Shown here piece after piece: positions 7,358 through 14,361 of a stretch of DNA of 14,869 nt. The stretch lies in contig JBBSJV010000030.1 in the NCBI GenBank assembly GCA_038256935.1, positions 1 through 14,869 of the forward strand, written 5' to 3'. The notes beneath the pieces were generated by a model that did no database searches, was not told the origin of the DNA, and was given only the letters and a program-made list of their open reading frames with translations. Every line of letters begins with the position of its first letter. The stretch's first letter is position 1. This DNA is from JBBSJV01 sp038256935 (lineage in GTDB: Bacteria; Patescibacteriota; JACMRA01). The translations under genes were made by a program, and so were the position numbers.

Positions 7358-8239
7358 ATGTCTATCAAAAAAGCAGTATTTGTAGTAGCCGGTTTTGGAA
7401 CTAGGTTTTTACCTGCTACCAAAGCTCAACCTAAAGAAATGTTACCAATTGTGGATAAGCCTATCATTCAATACCTTGTGGAAGAAGCCGTAGCAGCTGG
7501 AATTGAACAAATTATCTTTGTCACTGGAAGGGGGAAAAACTCGATTGAAAACCATTTTGATAAGAGCTATGAATTAGAAGACGTTCTAGCTCGTAAAGGC
7601 AAAAATGAGAAACTAGAAGAAGTAGCTAAAATTTCTAATCTAGCTGAATTTGCCTATGTTCGCCAGCCTGTGCAGATGGGAGATGGGCATGCTTTATTGT
7701 GTGCAAAGCCTTTTTTGGATCCAACTGAAAGTGTACTTGTAATCTTCCCTGATTACTTGATGCCAAGGGAAAACAAAGCCATTTCCAAGATTATTGAAAT
7801 CTACAGAGACACTTTAGAACCTGTTATCTGTGCTGACACCGTTGCTATGGAAGATGTTGATAAATATGGTGTTTTGGAATTTAGTGAAACTGATAATCCT
7901 GAAGTTGTAAGTGTTACAAGGTTTGTAGAAAAGCCACCAGTATCTCAAGCTCCGTCTAATTTAATTAACGCTGGGTACTTTGTCCTCACTCCTGAGGTCC
8001 TTAAAAACTTAGAGGAGAGTAAGTCTACAGTTGGGGATGGAGAAATCAGAATAGCTGATGCATTAGTCAGTATGGTTGGAAGTGGAAAACCACTATATGC
8101 TTATAGGCCACCAAAACCTGGCTATGATTGTGGAAATATCCTTGGTTTTTTAAAAGCCACTGTAGATTTTGGACTTCTTAGAAAAGATCTTGAAGATGAT
8201 TTTAGAGTGTTTTTACAAACGAAGTGTAAAGAAAAATAG
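7358..8239 (+). CDS. galU: UTP-glucose-1-phosphate uridylyltransferase
   Basis: The enzyme makes UDP-glucose from UTP and glucose-1-phosphate in the cytoplasm, supplying glycosyl donors for envelope or exopolysaccharide synthesis. The 293-residue length is normal. The N-terminal nucleotide-binding signature GFGTRFLPATKAQPKEMLPI, then VDKPIIQYLVEEAV and TGRGKNSIENHFD, are diagnostic of GalU. Further on, RQPVQMGDGHALLCA, FVEKP and GYFVLTPEVL are also typical, and the C-terminal half contains KPGYDCGNILGFLKA. The ATG at 7358 opens directly on the Rossmann-like strand (IKKAVFVVAG), as in the family. The gene is convergent with the pseudouridine synthase. It may feed the nearby membrane transferase pathway, which is inference from proximity. 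Confidence 0.95.
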   Translation: MSIKKAVFVVAGFGTRFLPATKAQPKEMLPIVDKPIIQYLVEEAVAAGIEQIIFVTGRGKNSIENHFDKSYELEDVLARKGKNEKLEEVAKISNLAEFAYVRQPVQMGDGHALLCAKPFLDPTESVLVIFPDYLMPRENKAISKIIEIYRDTLEPVICADTVAMEDVDKYGVLEFSETDNPEVVSVTRFVEKPPVSQAPSNLINAGYFVLTPEVLKNLEESKSTVGDGEIRIADALVSMVGSGKPLYAYRPPKPGYDCGNILGFLKATVDFGLLRKDLEDDFRVFLQTKCKEK

Positions 8240-8271
8240 ATAGCAGAAAAGAAGGGTTCAAATCCAACTTA

Positions 8272-9237
8272 TTAAAGGGTAATTGGAATGTATTCGAGAT
8301 CAATGTTTTCGCCATTTTTTCCTTCAAATTTCAAATGATTAGCTAATAACCCATATTCACTTTTAGCAAAAAACTGGCCTGATTTTTTTTCAAATTCTTC
8401 CACAGTTAAATCCATTGGTGGGGTAATTGCTGGCTGAGTTTTAATTTTAGAGAAAAGACTAATATTTTTATCTTGATTATATATTTTATCATCTGAAAGT
8501 GGGTATCCCAGTTTTTCACAAACTAACCTAATTTGATGCATTCGCCCTGAATACAGTCTTACTCTGACAATTGATTGATTTAGCTTTAAGCACGTATATA
8601 AAGGATAAATAGTAGTTTTGGATTGTCTTAATTTTAAAGCCTTATTGTCTGTTGAATACATTTCCTGTCTTAATGGATTTGCTTCACTTCGAGCTTGGAA
8701 ATGCTCACATGCAGTTGTGTTTTCTACAATGTTTTCAACTTTAGCAATATATTCTTTGTAAGTGGTGCGGTCTCTGAATTGATCCTGCACAAACTTTAAT
8801 GAATCCTCAGTAGTAAATATAACAAGGCCTTGGGTGTTTTTATCTAAGCGATGCGCCGGATGTAATTCTGATGAAGCTCCTTGAATATTTAATAATTTTT
8901 TACCTTCACTGTTTAACCAAGATTGTAAATTATCCAACTTATGTCCACTACCAGCTTCAACCACTACATTTGCTGGCTTAAATAAGACTATAATATCACC
9001 TATTTGATGAACTAGTTTTACTTTTTCATAGTCGCCTTTACTTCTTTGTGGCCAGTGGCTAAAGTCGATATCACTTGCTCCGTTAACAACCCATTCAAGG
9101 CGATTGAAGATTAGTTCTGAATTAAGATAGACTCCAAATTCTGAGATGTTTCTTTGTACTTCAGGGCGAGTGTATTCAAGGCTTTGTTCACTTATTTTTT
9201 GCCAGATTAGCTTGTGGAGACGGGTTTTACTGATCAT
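8272..9237 (-). CDS. RluA-family pseudouridine synthase
   Basis: This RNA-modifying enzyme converts specific uridines of rRNA or tRNA to pseudouridine. Over 321 residues it shows an S4-like RNA-binding N terminus (about 22-60, EVQRNISEFGVYLNSELI). The catalytic domain follows, with DIIVLFKPANVVVEAG (81-96) and HRLDKNTQGLVIFT, whose Asp132 is the catalytic aspartate. It continues with YKEYIAKVEN and the SGRMHQIRLVCEKLGYPL motif. The C-terminal tail ends in the usual final strand region. The architecture fits RluA/RluC/RluD, but the target uridine cannot be assigned. The ATG at 9237 is 7 nt after a TATAGA box, supporting the start. No terminator is evident in the 32 bp shared with galU. Confidence 0.92.
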   Translation of the reverse strand: MISKTRLHKLIWQKISEQSLEYTRPEVQRNISEFGVYLNSELIFNRLEWVVNGASDIDFSHWPQRSKGDYEKVKLVHQIGDIIVLFKPANVVVEAGSGHKLDNLQSWLNSEGKKLLNIQGASSELHPAHRLDKNTQGLVIFTTEDSLKFVQDQFRDRTTYKEYIAKVENIVENTTACEHFQARSEANPLRQEMYSTDNKALKLRQSKTTIYPLYTCLKLNQSIVRVRLYSGRMHQIRLVCEKLGYPLSDDKIYNQDKNISLFSKIKTQPAITPPMDLTVEEFEKKSGQFFAKSEYGLLANHLKFEGKNGENIDLEYIPITL

Positions 9238-9244
9238 TATCTAA

Positions 9245-9273
9245 TCTATATTCTATAGTTTAAGATTAGGCAA
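9245..9273 (-). promoter_or_regulatory. leaderless promoter of the pseudouridine synthase
   Basis: On the minus strand TTGCCT (9273-9268), 17 bp, TATAGA (9250-9245), then 7 nt to the ATG. The predicted transcript starts at the start codon. Confidence 0.55.
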
Positions 9274-9291
9274 CTTTGTAGTTAAATTAAA

Positions 9292-9412
9292 GCTAATTCA
9301 TACATAGACTATACAACGCAGGCCACAACTGTCTGAGCAACCAAGCATATGCACTAAGTGTACCTGTCTAGCGAGTTTTGTGGACAAGTGTCTAGTTTAT
9401 GTGTGTGTTAGG
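9292..9412 (+). ncRNA. structured element copy 1, upstream of aspS
   Basis: This is the first of three related copies. It starts CTAATTCATACAT after a G and ends ATGTGTGTGTTAG; these ends pair in 12 of 13 positions (with G-U pairs and one U-U). The invariant core ACGCAGGCCACAACTGT lies at 9316-9332, exactly 24 nt in. A second helix pairs the core's GGCCACAA with TTGTGGAC downstream (one mismatch), and an internal hairpin has the loop TAA between GCAC and GTGT. It is on the strand of aspS and ends about 80 nt before its ATG. Whether it acts as RNA or DNA is unproven. The plus strand is chosen from the direction of the downstream genes. Confidence 0.6.
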
Positions 9413-9446
9413 TCTGCATACATTCTGTTAGTTAGTTTAGTAAACT

Positions 9447-9476
9447 TTGACATAACCTCAACATTAAAGCCAAAAT
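9447..9476 (+). promoter_or_regulatory. possible aspS promoter
   Basis: A perfect TTGACA (9447-9452) is followed after 18 bp by CAAAAT (9471-9476), a moderate -10. The start would fall about 9 nt before the aspS ATG. If used, transcripts would omit structured copy 1, which matters for how that element could act. Confidence 0.4.
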
Positions 9477-9491
9477 AGGGAAAATATCAGT

Positions 9492-11282
9492 ATGGTCTAT
9501 TTAGCATTAAATTCAATTCAAAAGGAAAACATCGGGCAGGATTTTACAGTTGGTGGTTTCACTCACAATATTCGCGATCACGGAGGTCTTATCTTTATCG
9601 ATCTTAGAAATGATCAAGGTCTGCTGCAATGCGTAGCTGACCCTAGTAAAAACAGCCAAGCTTTTAAATTAGCCGAAAAAGTAGGGAATGAATACGTACT
9701 TAAAATCACTGGTAAAGTCGTAGCCAGAAGCCCTGAAACTGTGAACCCAGATCTGCCAACTGGAGAAGTTGAGCTTGAAATCTCAGATCTTGAAATAATC
9801 TCTGAAGCCAAACCACTTCCATTTGATATTCATGGCGAGAGAAACAATATGGCAGGAGAAGAAATCCGCCTTAAATATAGATATTTAGATCTACGTAGAG
9901 AAAAGCTGCACCAATTACTACAGCGTAAACATGATCTTATTTTAAATGTGCGAAATTGGTTTTCTGCTCAAGGTTTTATGGAGGTACAAACTCCCATTTT
10001 AGCAAATTCCACGCCTGAAGGAGCAAGAGACTTTTTAGTCCCATCCAGATTGAATCCAGGACATTTTTACGCCCTTCCTCAAGCTCCACAACAGTACAAA
10101 CAGCTGCTTATGGTCGGTGGTATCGGTAAATATTTTCAAATTGCACCTTGTTTTAGAGATGAAGATCCAAGATCAGATCGCCACCCTGGTGATTTTTACC
10201 AAATCGATGGAGAAATTGCTTGGGCAGATGAAGAGGATATCTACGAATTTTCAAAAAATCTAATAACTGAGGTCTTTTCTAAATTTAGCGACAAAAAATT
10301 AGCTGATACCAGAAACATTTTACCTAAAATTGGGTATTTTGAAGCGATGGACAAATATGGCTCTGACAAACCTGATATTCGCTTTGATCTAGCTTGGCAG
10401 GATGCTAAGGAGGTTTTTAAAGGCAGTGATTTTAAGGTCTTTGCTGATCTTTGTAACAACTCAAAAAGTCGTATTCAAGCCTTGGTAATCAAAGGGCAAG
10501 TTACTAATTTTTCTAGATCAGATCTAGATCGCATTCAAGATTTGGGCCGCAATCACGGTTTACCTGGGATCGCTTACATCCAGTACTTTGAAGACGGAGC
10601 CAAGAGTCCATTGTTTAAATTCTTAGGTGAGACAAAATCTGAAGAGTTAAAAGCCCATTTTGGACTGGTTACTGGTGATTTGATCTTGTTTGTAGCCAAC
10701 CCCGAAAGAGAAATAGTTTGGAAGGCTCAAAATGCTATTAGAATGCATATTGCAAGTAAACTCAATCTAATCGATGATACCAAATTACAATTTGTCTGGA
10801 TCGATAGTTTCCCAATGTTTGAGAAAAATGAAGAAACTGGAGAAGTAGACTTTACTCATAATCCATTTAGCTCATGGCAAGGTGGAATTGAGGCTTTGGA
10901 ACAAGCACAAGCTAATAATACACTGACTGATTTAGTAGCTCGCCAATACGATGTTGGAGTCAACGGCTACGAAGTGTTAAGTGGAGGAGTTAGAAACACT
11001 GATTCTAGGTCTCAACTCAAGGCTTTTGAAATAGCAGGCTACACAACAGAAGAAGTCCAAGCCAAATTTGGTCATATGCTGCAAGCTTACTCATATGGTT
11101 CTCCAAGTCATGCTGGATTTGCCTGGGGACTTGATCGTTTATTTATGGTTCTAGAAGGTGAAGATAACATCAGAGAAATCATAGCCTTCCCAAAGAACGG
11201 AAAAGGTCTAGAAACCATGACAGGAGCCCCAGGAAAAGTCTCAGCAAAGCAGTTGAAAGAGCTTGGGATTAAGTCAGAGTAA
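9492..11282 (+). CDS. aspS: aspartyl-tRNA synthetase, bacterial type
   Basis: This cytoplasmic class IIb synthetase charges tRNA-Asp with aspartate. The 596-residue length is typical of bacterial AspRS. It has an N-terminal OB-fold anticodon-binding domain (about 1-105, RDHGGLIFIDLRND), motif 1 (FMEVQTPIL, 162-170) and LPQAPQQYKQLLMVGG before motif 2. Motif 2 is FRDEDPRSDRHPGDFYQID (221-239). The bacterial insertion (GAD) domain lies in the middle, and motif 3 is GFAWGLDRLFMVL with Arg549. The C terminus carries the expected AFPKN and MTGAP segments. The start gives the usual length, preceded by a purine-rich TAGGG that is only a weak ribosome binding site. The VOC gene follows after 19 bp, probably co-transcribed. 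A second, archaeal-type AspRS lies 1.7 kb downstream. Confidence 0.97.
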   Translation: MVYLALNSIQKENIGQDFTVGGFTHNIRDHGGLIFIDLRNDQGLLQCVADPSKNSQAFKLAEKVGNEYVLKITGKVVARSPETVNPDLPTGEVELEISDLEIISEAKPLPFDIHGERNNMAGEEIRLKYRYLDLRREKLHQLLQRKHDLILNVRNWFSAQGFMEVQTPILANSTPEGARDFLVPSRLNPGHFYALPQAPQQYKQLLMVGGIGKYFQIAPCFRDEDPRSDRHPGDFYQIDGEIAWADEEDIYEFSKNLITEVFSKFSDKKLADTRNILPKIGYFEAMDKYGSDKPDIRFDLAWQDAKEVFKGSDFKVFADLCNNSKSRIQALVIKGQVTNFSRSDLDRIQDLGRNHGLPGIAYIQYFEDGAKSPLFKFLGETKSEELKAHFGLVTGDLILFVANPEREIVWKAQNAIRMHIASKLNLIDDTKLQFVWIDSFPMFEKNEETGEVDFTHNPFSSWQGGIEALEQAQANNTLTDLVARQYDVGVNGYEVLSGGVRNTDSRSQLKAFEIAGYTTEEVQAKFGHMLQAYSYGSPSHAGFAWGLDRLFMVLEGEDNIREIIAFPKNGKGLETMTGAPGKVSAKQLKELGIKSE

Positions 11283-11301
11283 AAACTTTTTGAATAAAAA
11301 T

Positions 11302-11709
11302 ATGAAGATAAAGTCTATTCCTCATATAGTTTTATCAGTAAAAGATTATAAGGACTGCCTTAATTTCTATAAATCATTGTTTATTGATCATTTAGAAGGC
11401 AAGGTTAAGATTGAAGAGTCAGATTTTTTTTACTTTTCAGTAAACGATGATGATCTATCAATTGGAATTAGTGCAGTGGGTTCAAAATTCGAAACATCAG
11501 TTTTTGATAGATATAATATTGGCCTGCATCATTTTGCCTTAGAGCTTGGGACTAAAAGCGATATTGATAATGTCTATACTTATTTACTAAGTTTAAAGGC
11601 CACGATTTTGGATAAGCCAGCCTACTACCCTGAATACGGAGATAATTACTACGCCGTATATTTTTTGGACCCTAGTGGTATCAAGCACGAATTTGTAGCT
11701 TTTGAATGA
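11302..11709 (+). CDS. VOC-superfamily (glyoxalase-like) protein
   Basis: This is a small protein of the vicinal oxygen chelate fold, which includes glyoxalase I, extradiol dioxygenases and fosfomycin resistance enzymes. It has 135 residues and two beta-alpha-beta halves. Candidate metal ligands are His in IPHIVLSVKD (about residue 7), His in GLHHFALELG, and the final His-Glu in SGIKHEFVAFE. The segment YAVYFLDPSG is the common VOC signature near the C terminus. The ATG at 11302 begins at the expected first strand; an in-frame GTG at 11263 would overlap aspS and adds no conserved sequence. It lies 19 bp after aspS and 27 bp before the alkD frame, so an operon is likely. Its substrate cannot be inferred. 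Confidence 0.8.
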   Translation: MKIKSIPHIVLSVKDYKDCLNFYKSLFIDHLEGKVKIEESDFFYFSVNDDDLSIGISAVGSKFETSVFDRYNIGLHHFALELGTKSDIDNVYTYLLSLKATILDKPAYYPEYGDNYYAVYFLDPSGIKHEFVAFE

Positions 11710-11736
11710 ATACAAAGTGGTTTAAAAATAAATCTC

Positions 11737-12521
11737 ATGTCATATAACCTCATAGTTAAAGACTTAAAAGCCAATGCTAATTTGGAGCGTGCTAAGTATT
11801 CAACTAGTAATTTTCCAAGACAAATTGGTGACAGAGTGGATCAATTTTACGGTGGCACTGTCCCATCTACTCGATTAATTGCAAAGCTATATCGCGGTTG
11901 TGACTTTTTATAGTAACCAAATTATTGCAATCCAATTATCATCAGCAAAGATTATGTGGACTAACGATACTTAGATTTAAACTTGATAAAGCCCTTAAAG
12001 ATAACGACGCTGAGACAATTTCATTGATCTGGAATACCTATATGGATAACCTAGATGCCGTTGATCACTGGGATCTTGTAGATGAAAGCGGCGATAGTAT
12101 TCTTGGTAGAATTTTAGTACATAACGCAATAGAAGCCGTAGGACAAGTCGCTTTCAAGGCCAGAGTTGATTTTAAAGATCCAGCTAATGGTTTCCCGACT
12201 CTTGCAAGATTAGCTTATAATGATAATATTTGGCATAAAAGAATCAGTATCGTCTCAGGTTTTACCTTTATCAAAAACCATAATTTAAAACTTCCACTCA
12301 GTGTTTGTGCCCATCATATTGATAACAAGCATCACTATATCCAAAAAGCAACAGGTTGGGTACTTAGAGAAATTGGTAAGCACGATAAGGACTTACTTGA
12401 TCAGTTTCTTAAAGATCATATCCAGTCCATCCACTCAATTTGTCTTAGCTACGCCCTAGAAAAACACACTAAAGAGGAAAAAGTTATCATAAGGTCAATG
12501 CGAGCTGGCAAGAAAAGATAG
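11737..12521 (+). pseudogene. AlkD-like DNA glycosylase, frameshifted
   Basis: AlkD enzymes are HEAT-repeat glycosylases that remove alkylated bases. The gene is in two frames. Part one (11737-11913, 58 codons, MSYNLIVKDLKANAN onward) contains the family N terminus, FYGGTVPSTRLIAKLY. It hits TAG after a run of five T. Part two, in the -1 frame, continues directly with IVTKLLQSNYHQQRLCGL and runs to 12521. It keeps HWDLVDESGDSILG (catalytic Asp region), WHKRISIV (Arg), and HHYIQKATGWVLREIGK, the family's strongest motif. One extra T in the run at 11905-11909 would restore a single protein of about 260 residues. The rest is well preserved, so the break is a recent mutation, a sequencing or assembly error, or less likely a -1 recoding site (C TTT TTA). 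It follows the VOC gene by 27 bp. Confidence 0.8.
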
Positions 12522-12540
12522 GTTTTTTATTTAAAGTAAA

Positions 12541-12651
12541 GCTAAGCCATACATGAGCTAGACGACGCAGGCCACAACTGTTTAAGCAACAAAGCAGATA
12601 TTTTAAGTATTTCCTGTTTAGCAAGTTTTGGGCGTAAATGTATGGGTTAGC
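12541..12651 (+). ncRNA. structured element copy 2
   Basis: The ends GCTAAGCCATACAT and ATGTATGGGTTAGC pair perfectly except one G-G, a 13-bp closing stem. The core ACGCAGGCCACAACTGT is at 12565-12581, again 24 nt in. The downstream strand AGTTTTGGGC keeps partial pairing with the core. It starts 19 bp after the alkD stop and ends 24 bp before the promoter of the small transcription unit. At 111 bp it is the shortest copy, with about 10 nt less after the core. Confidence 0.6.
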
Positions 12652-12675
12652 TATAACTCAACAGGCTTATCTTTT

Positions 12676-12704
12676 TTGACAAATCCTCTCTTCTGGTGTA
12701 TACA
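12676..12704 (+). promoter_or_regulatory. near-consensus promoter of the small transcription unit
   Basis: A perfect TTGACA (12676-12681), exactly 17 bp, then TATACA (12699-12704). This is one of the best sigma-70-type promoters in the window. Transcription should start near 12711. Confidence 0.8.
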
Positions 12705-12717
12705 CAACTTATACAAC

Positions 12718-12783
12718 ATGACTTTACAAACTAGATTCGGCTTAGATACAACCTCCTGCGGGGGAGTTGTTTGTATGATTTAG
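12718..12783 (+). CDS. possible 21-residue peptide in the small transcription unit
   Basis: An ATG lies about 7 nt after the predicted transcription start, in the leaderless-like arrangement seen elsewhere here. The frame begins MTLQTRFG and ends GGVVCMI before TAG, with two Cys in the second half. It has one Asp and no Asn, so it does not look like an Asp/Asn-sensing leader peptide. The internal hairpin overlaps its second half. Coding is unproven and may be chance. Confidence 0.25.
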   Translation: MTLQTRFGLDTTSCGGVVCMI

Positions 12784-12809
12784 TTTATCAATTTTTTATC
12801 TACAGCAAA

Positions 12810-12835
12810 ACCTCCGAATCAGGAGGTATTTTTTT
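12810..12835 (+). terminator. strong intrinsic terminator
   Basis: ACCTCC, loop GAATCA, GGAGGT form a perfect 6-bp GC-rich stem, preceded by A residues and followed by A and seven T. It ends the small transcription unit 28 bp before structured copy 3. Confidence 0.85.
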
Positions 12836-12863
12836 GGCTTAAATTGAAACAACTTAAAGTATG

Positions 12864-12985
12864 GCTAATCCATGCATGACCTAGACAACGCAGGCCACAA
12901 CTGTTTGAGTAACATCGCAGATAAACTAAGTATTAGAAGTCTTGCGAGTTTTGTGGTCAAGTGTATAAGTTGGGTGTGGGTTAGC
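12864..12985 (+). ncRNA. structured element copy 3, upstream of archaeal-type aspS
   Basis: The ends GCTAATCCATGC and GTGTGGGTTAGC pair with G-U wobbles at positions that are Watson-Crick in copy 2. The stem extends outward (TATG with CTATA, then TTA with TAA). The core ACGCAGGCCACAACTGT is at 12888-12904, 24 nt in. GGCCACAA pairs fully with TTGTGGTC downstream, and CGCAGAT pairs with GTCTTGCG (one bulge). It ends 22 nt before the AspRS ATG. Confidence 0.65.
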
Positions 12986-13007
12986 TATAAACTAATTTAT
13001 TTATTTT

Positions 13008-14330
13008 ATGTCATCAAAAAGAATTTTAAATTCCAAGCTACCCTCATTTATAAACCAGGAAGTAACAGTAAAAGGCTGGCTTCATAAAAAACGAGAAATA
13101 AGTAAAAAACTACTTTTTATACTCCTTCGAGACAGAACAGGACTTGTTCAAATTGTGGTTGAGAGTGAAACTGAGATCCAAAAACTTAGTCACCTCCAGT
13201 CTGGAAGTATCTTGAGTACTACTGCAACTGTAACTAAAGAACAGAGGTCTCCATCAGGTGTGGAGCTAATAAACCCTTTGATAGAAGTAGAAGTAGCTAT
13301 TACTGAGAATAGCCCAATTGAAATCGATAAAGAAATCAGTCATAAGCCAGAAAATTATCAGACTCTATTTGAATATCGCCCTATGGGGTTAAGAAATCTT
13401 CAAGAGCAATCAGTCTTCAAGATCCAAGCTGGTATCTATAAAGCCATTCATAACTTTATGCATAGCCATGATTTCACTGAATTTAGAAGTCCAAAACTAT
13501 TGGGAGCTGCCACTGAAGGTGGGGCAGAGACTTTTGAATTGGATTATTTTGGCAAAACCGCAACACTTGCTCAGTCTGCTCAGTTTTATAAACAAATCAT
13601 GGTGGGTGTCTTTGAACGTGTGTATGAAATTGGAGCCACATACAGGGCAGAACAAAGTTTTACTACCCGCCATATGACAGAGTTTACTACATTGGATGTA
13701 GAGATAGGATTTATAGACTCATTTGAAGACGTATTAGTCCTTGCTGAATCCTTACTTAAACAGATTTGTAATGGTATCTTTTCTAGTCACAGCCCCTTAC
13801 TAAATCTATGGGAAGCTAAGCAACCAGTATTGCCAGATATTATTCCTAGAGTAACCTTGAATCAGGTACACCAGCTGTACTATCAAAATGTGGGAATAGA
13901 TAATAGAGAAGAAAAAGACCCTACCCCTGATGAGGAAAAGTTTATCTGTGATTATTCAAGTAAAAATTGGAATAGTGAGGCAGTATTTATAACCGAGTTT
14001 CCAGCAAGTGACATGAAGTTCTATCATTATATAAACGAACAAAACCCTACAGTTTGTGACAGAGCAGATTTGATCTTTAGAGGTGTGGAAATTGCAACTC
14101 TAAGCAAGCGTGAACACCGCTATGACCGATTACTTGCACAGATGAGAAGCAAAGGAATAAACCCTCAAGAAGAAGGCTATAAAGCCTATTTACTTGCCTT
14201 CAAGCACGGCCTGCCACCTCATGGCGGTTTTGGACTAGGATTAGAGCGTTTAACACAAAAAATATTGGGATTAAAATCAGTAAAAGAAGCTTGTTTGTTC
14301 CCTAGAGATGTGAAGAGGCTCAGTCCTTAA
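13008..14330 (+). CDS. archaeal-type aspartyl-tRNA synthetase, probably non-discriminating
   Basis: This class IIb synthetase of the archaeal AspRS/AsnRS group has 440 residues, the usual size, and lacks the bacterial insertion domain. The OB-fold is at 15-100 (EVTVKGWLHKKREI). FTEFRSPKLLGAATEGGAE (156-174) and LAQSAQFYKQ lead to motif 2 YRAEQSFTTRHMTEFT (212-227). Motif 3 is GGFGLGLERL with Arg414, and the protein ends FPRDVKRLSP, the archaeal AspRS type of ending rather than the bacterial AsnRS one. His26 after GWL and Pro82 in SPSGVEL match the residues reported for archaeal non-discriminating AspRS; discriminating ones have Trp and Lys. With a bacterial AspRS present, the likely job is Asp-tRNA-Asn for GatCAB, as in Deinococcus and Thermus. 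AsnRS activity cannot be excluded. Confidence 0.9.
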   Translation: MSSKRILNSKLPSFINQEVTVKGWLHKKREISKKLLFILLRDRTGLVQIVVESETEIQKLSHLQSGSILSTTATVTKEQRSPSGVELINPLIEVEVAITENSPIEIDKEISHKPENYQTLFEYRPMGLRNLQEQSVFKIQAGIYKAIHNFMHSHDFTEFRSPKLLGAATEGGAETFELDYFGKTATLAQSAQFYKQIMVGVFERVYEIGATYRAEQSFTTRHMTEFTTLDVEIGFIDSFEDVLVLAESLLKQICNGIFSSHSPLLNLWEAKQPVLPDIIPRVTLNQVHQLYYQNVGIDNREEKDPTPDEEKFICDYSSKNWNSEAVFITEFPASDMKFYHYINEQNPTVCDRADLIFRGVEIATLSKREHRYDRLLAQMRSKGINPQEEGYKAYLLAFKHGLPPHGGFGLGLERLTQKILGLKSVKEACLFPRDVKRLSP

Positions 14331-14361
14331 AGTATTAATAGACTTCAAAATAAGTTAAAGC

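Larger units (their letters stand above)
12711..12836 (+). ncRNA. candidate small RNA of about 125 nt
   Basis: The unit runs from the predicted start of the promoter at 12676-12704 to the terminator at 12810-12835. It contains an internal hairpin (12748-12770: ACAAC and TCC pair with GGA and GTTGT, one bulged C). It also contains ACCTCCT, identical to the usual anti-Shine-Dalgarno sequence of 16S rRNA, and AGGAGGT, a perfect Shine-Dalgarno, in the terminator stem. It is flanked by structured copies 2 and 3. It could be an independent small RNA, a message for a 21-residue peptide, or an attenuated leader of the downstream AspRS gene. Confidence 0.6.
12522..13007 (+). other. 486-bp non-coding region
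   Basis: No conventional protein gene lies between the alkD remnant and the archaeal-type AspRS. The space holds structured copy 2, a small transcription unit with its own promoter and terminator, and structured copy 3, arranged in that order. A 71-codon plus-strand frame at 12872-13087 crosses copy 3 and AspRS in another frame and is not credible. Confidence 0.8.

Noticed and set aside
8253..8270. GGGTTCAAATCC resembling a tRNA T-arm between galU and the pseudouridine synthase
   Set aside because: The flanking bases give only a two-pair T stem. The sequence upstream, where the rest of a tRNA would lie, is galU coding sequence, so no cloverleaf can form.
9292..9412. A T-box leader before aspS
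   Set aside because: The conserved T-box sequence AGGGTGGNACCGCG, the specifier loop layout and the paired terminator/antiterminator are absent.
9292..12985. The three structured copies as integron attC sites flanking gene cassettes
   Set aside because: The ends do not consistently match RYYYAAC and GTTRRRY (copies 2 and 3 have GTTAGCT). The inner core is too conserved, the spacing covers several essential genes, and no integrase is visible.
12872..13087. A 71-codon frame across copy 3 and the start of the archaeal-type AspRS
   Set aside because: It runs through the structured element and then out of frame with the synthetase, and its sequence resembles no protein family.
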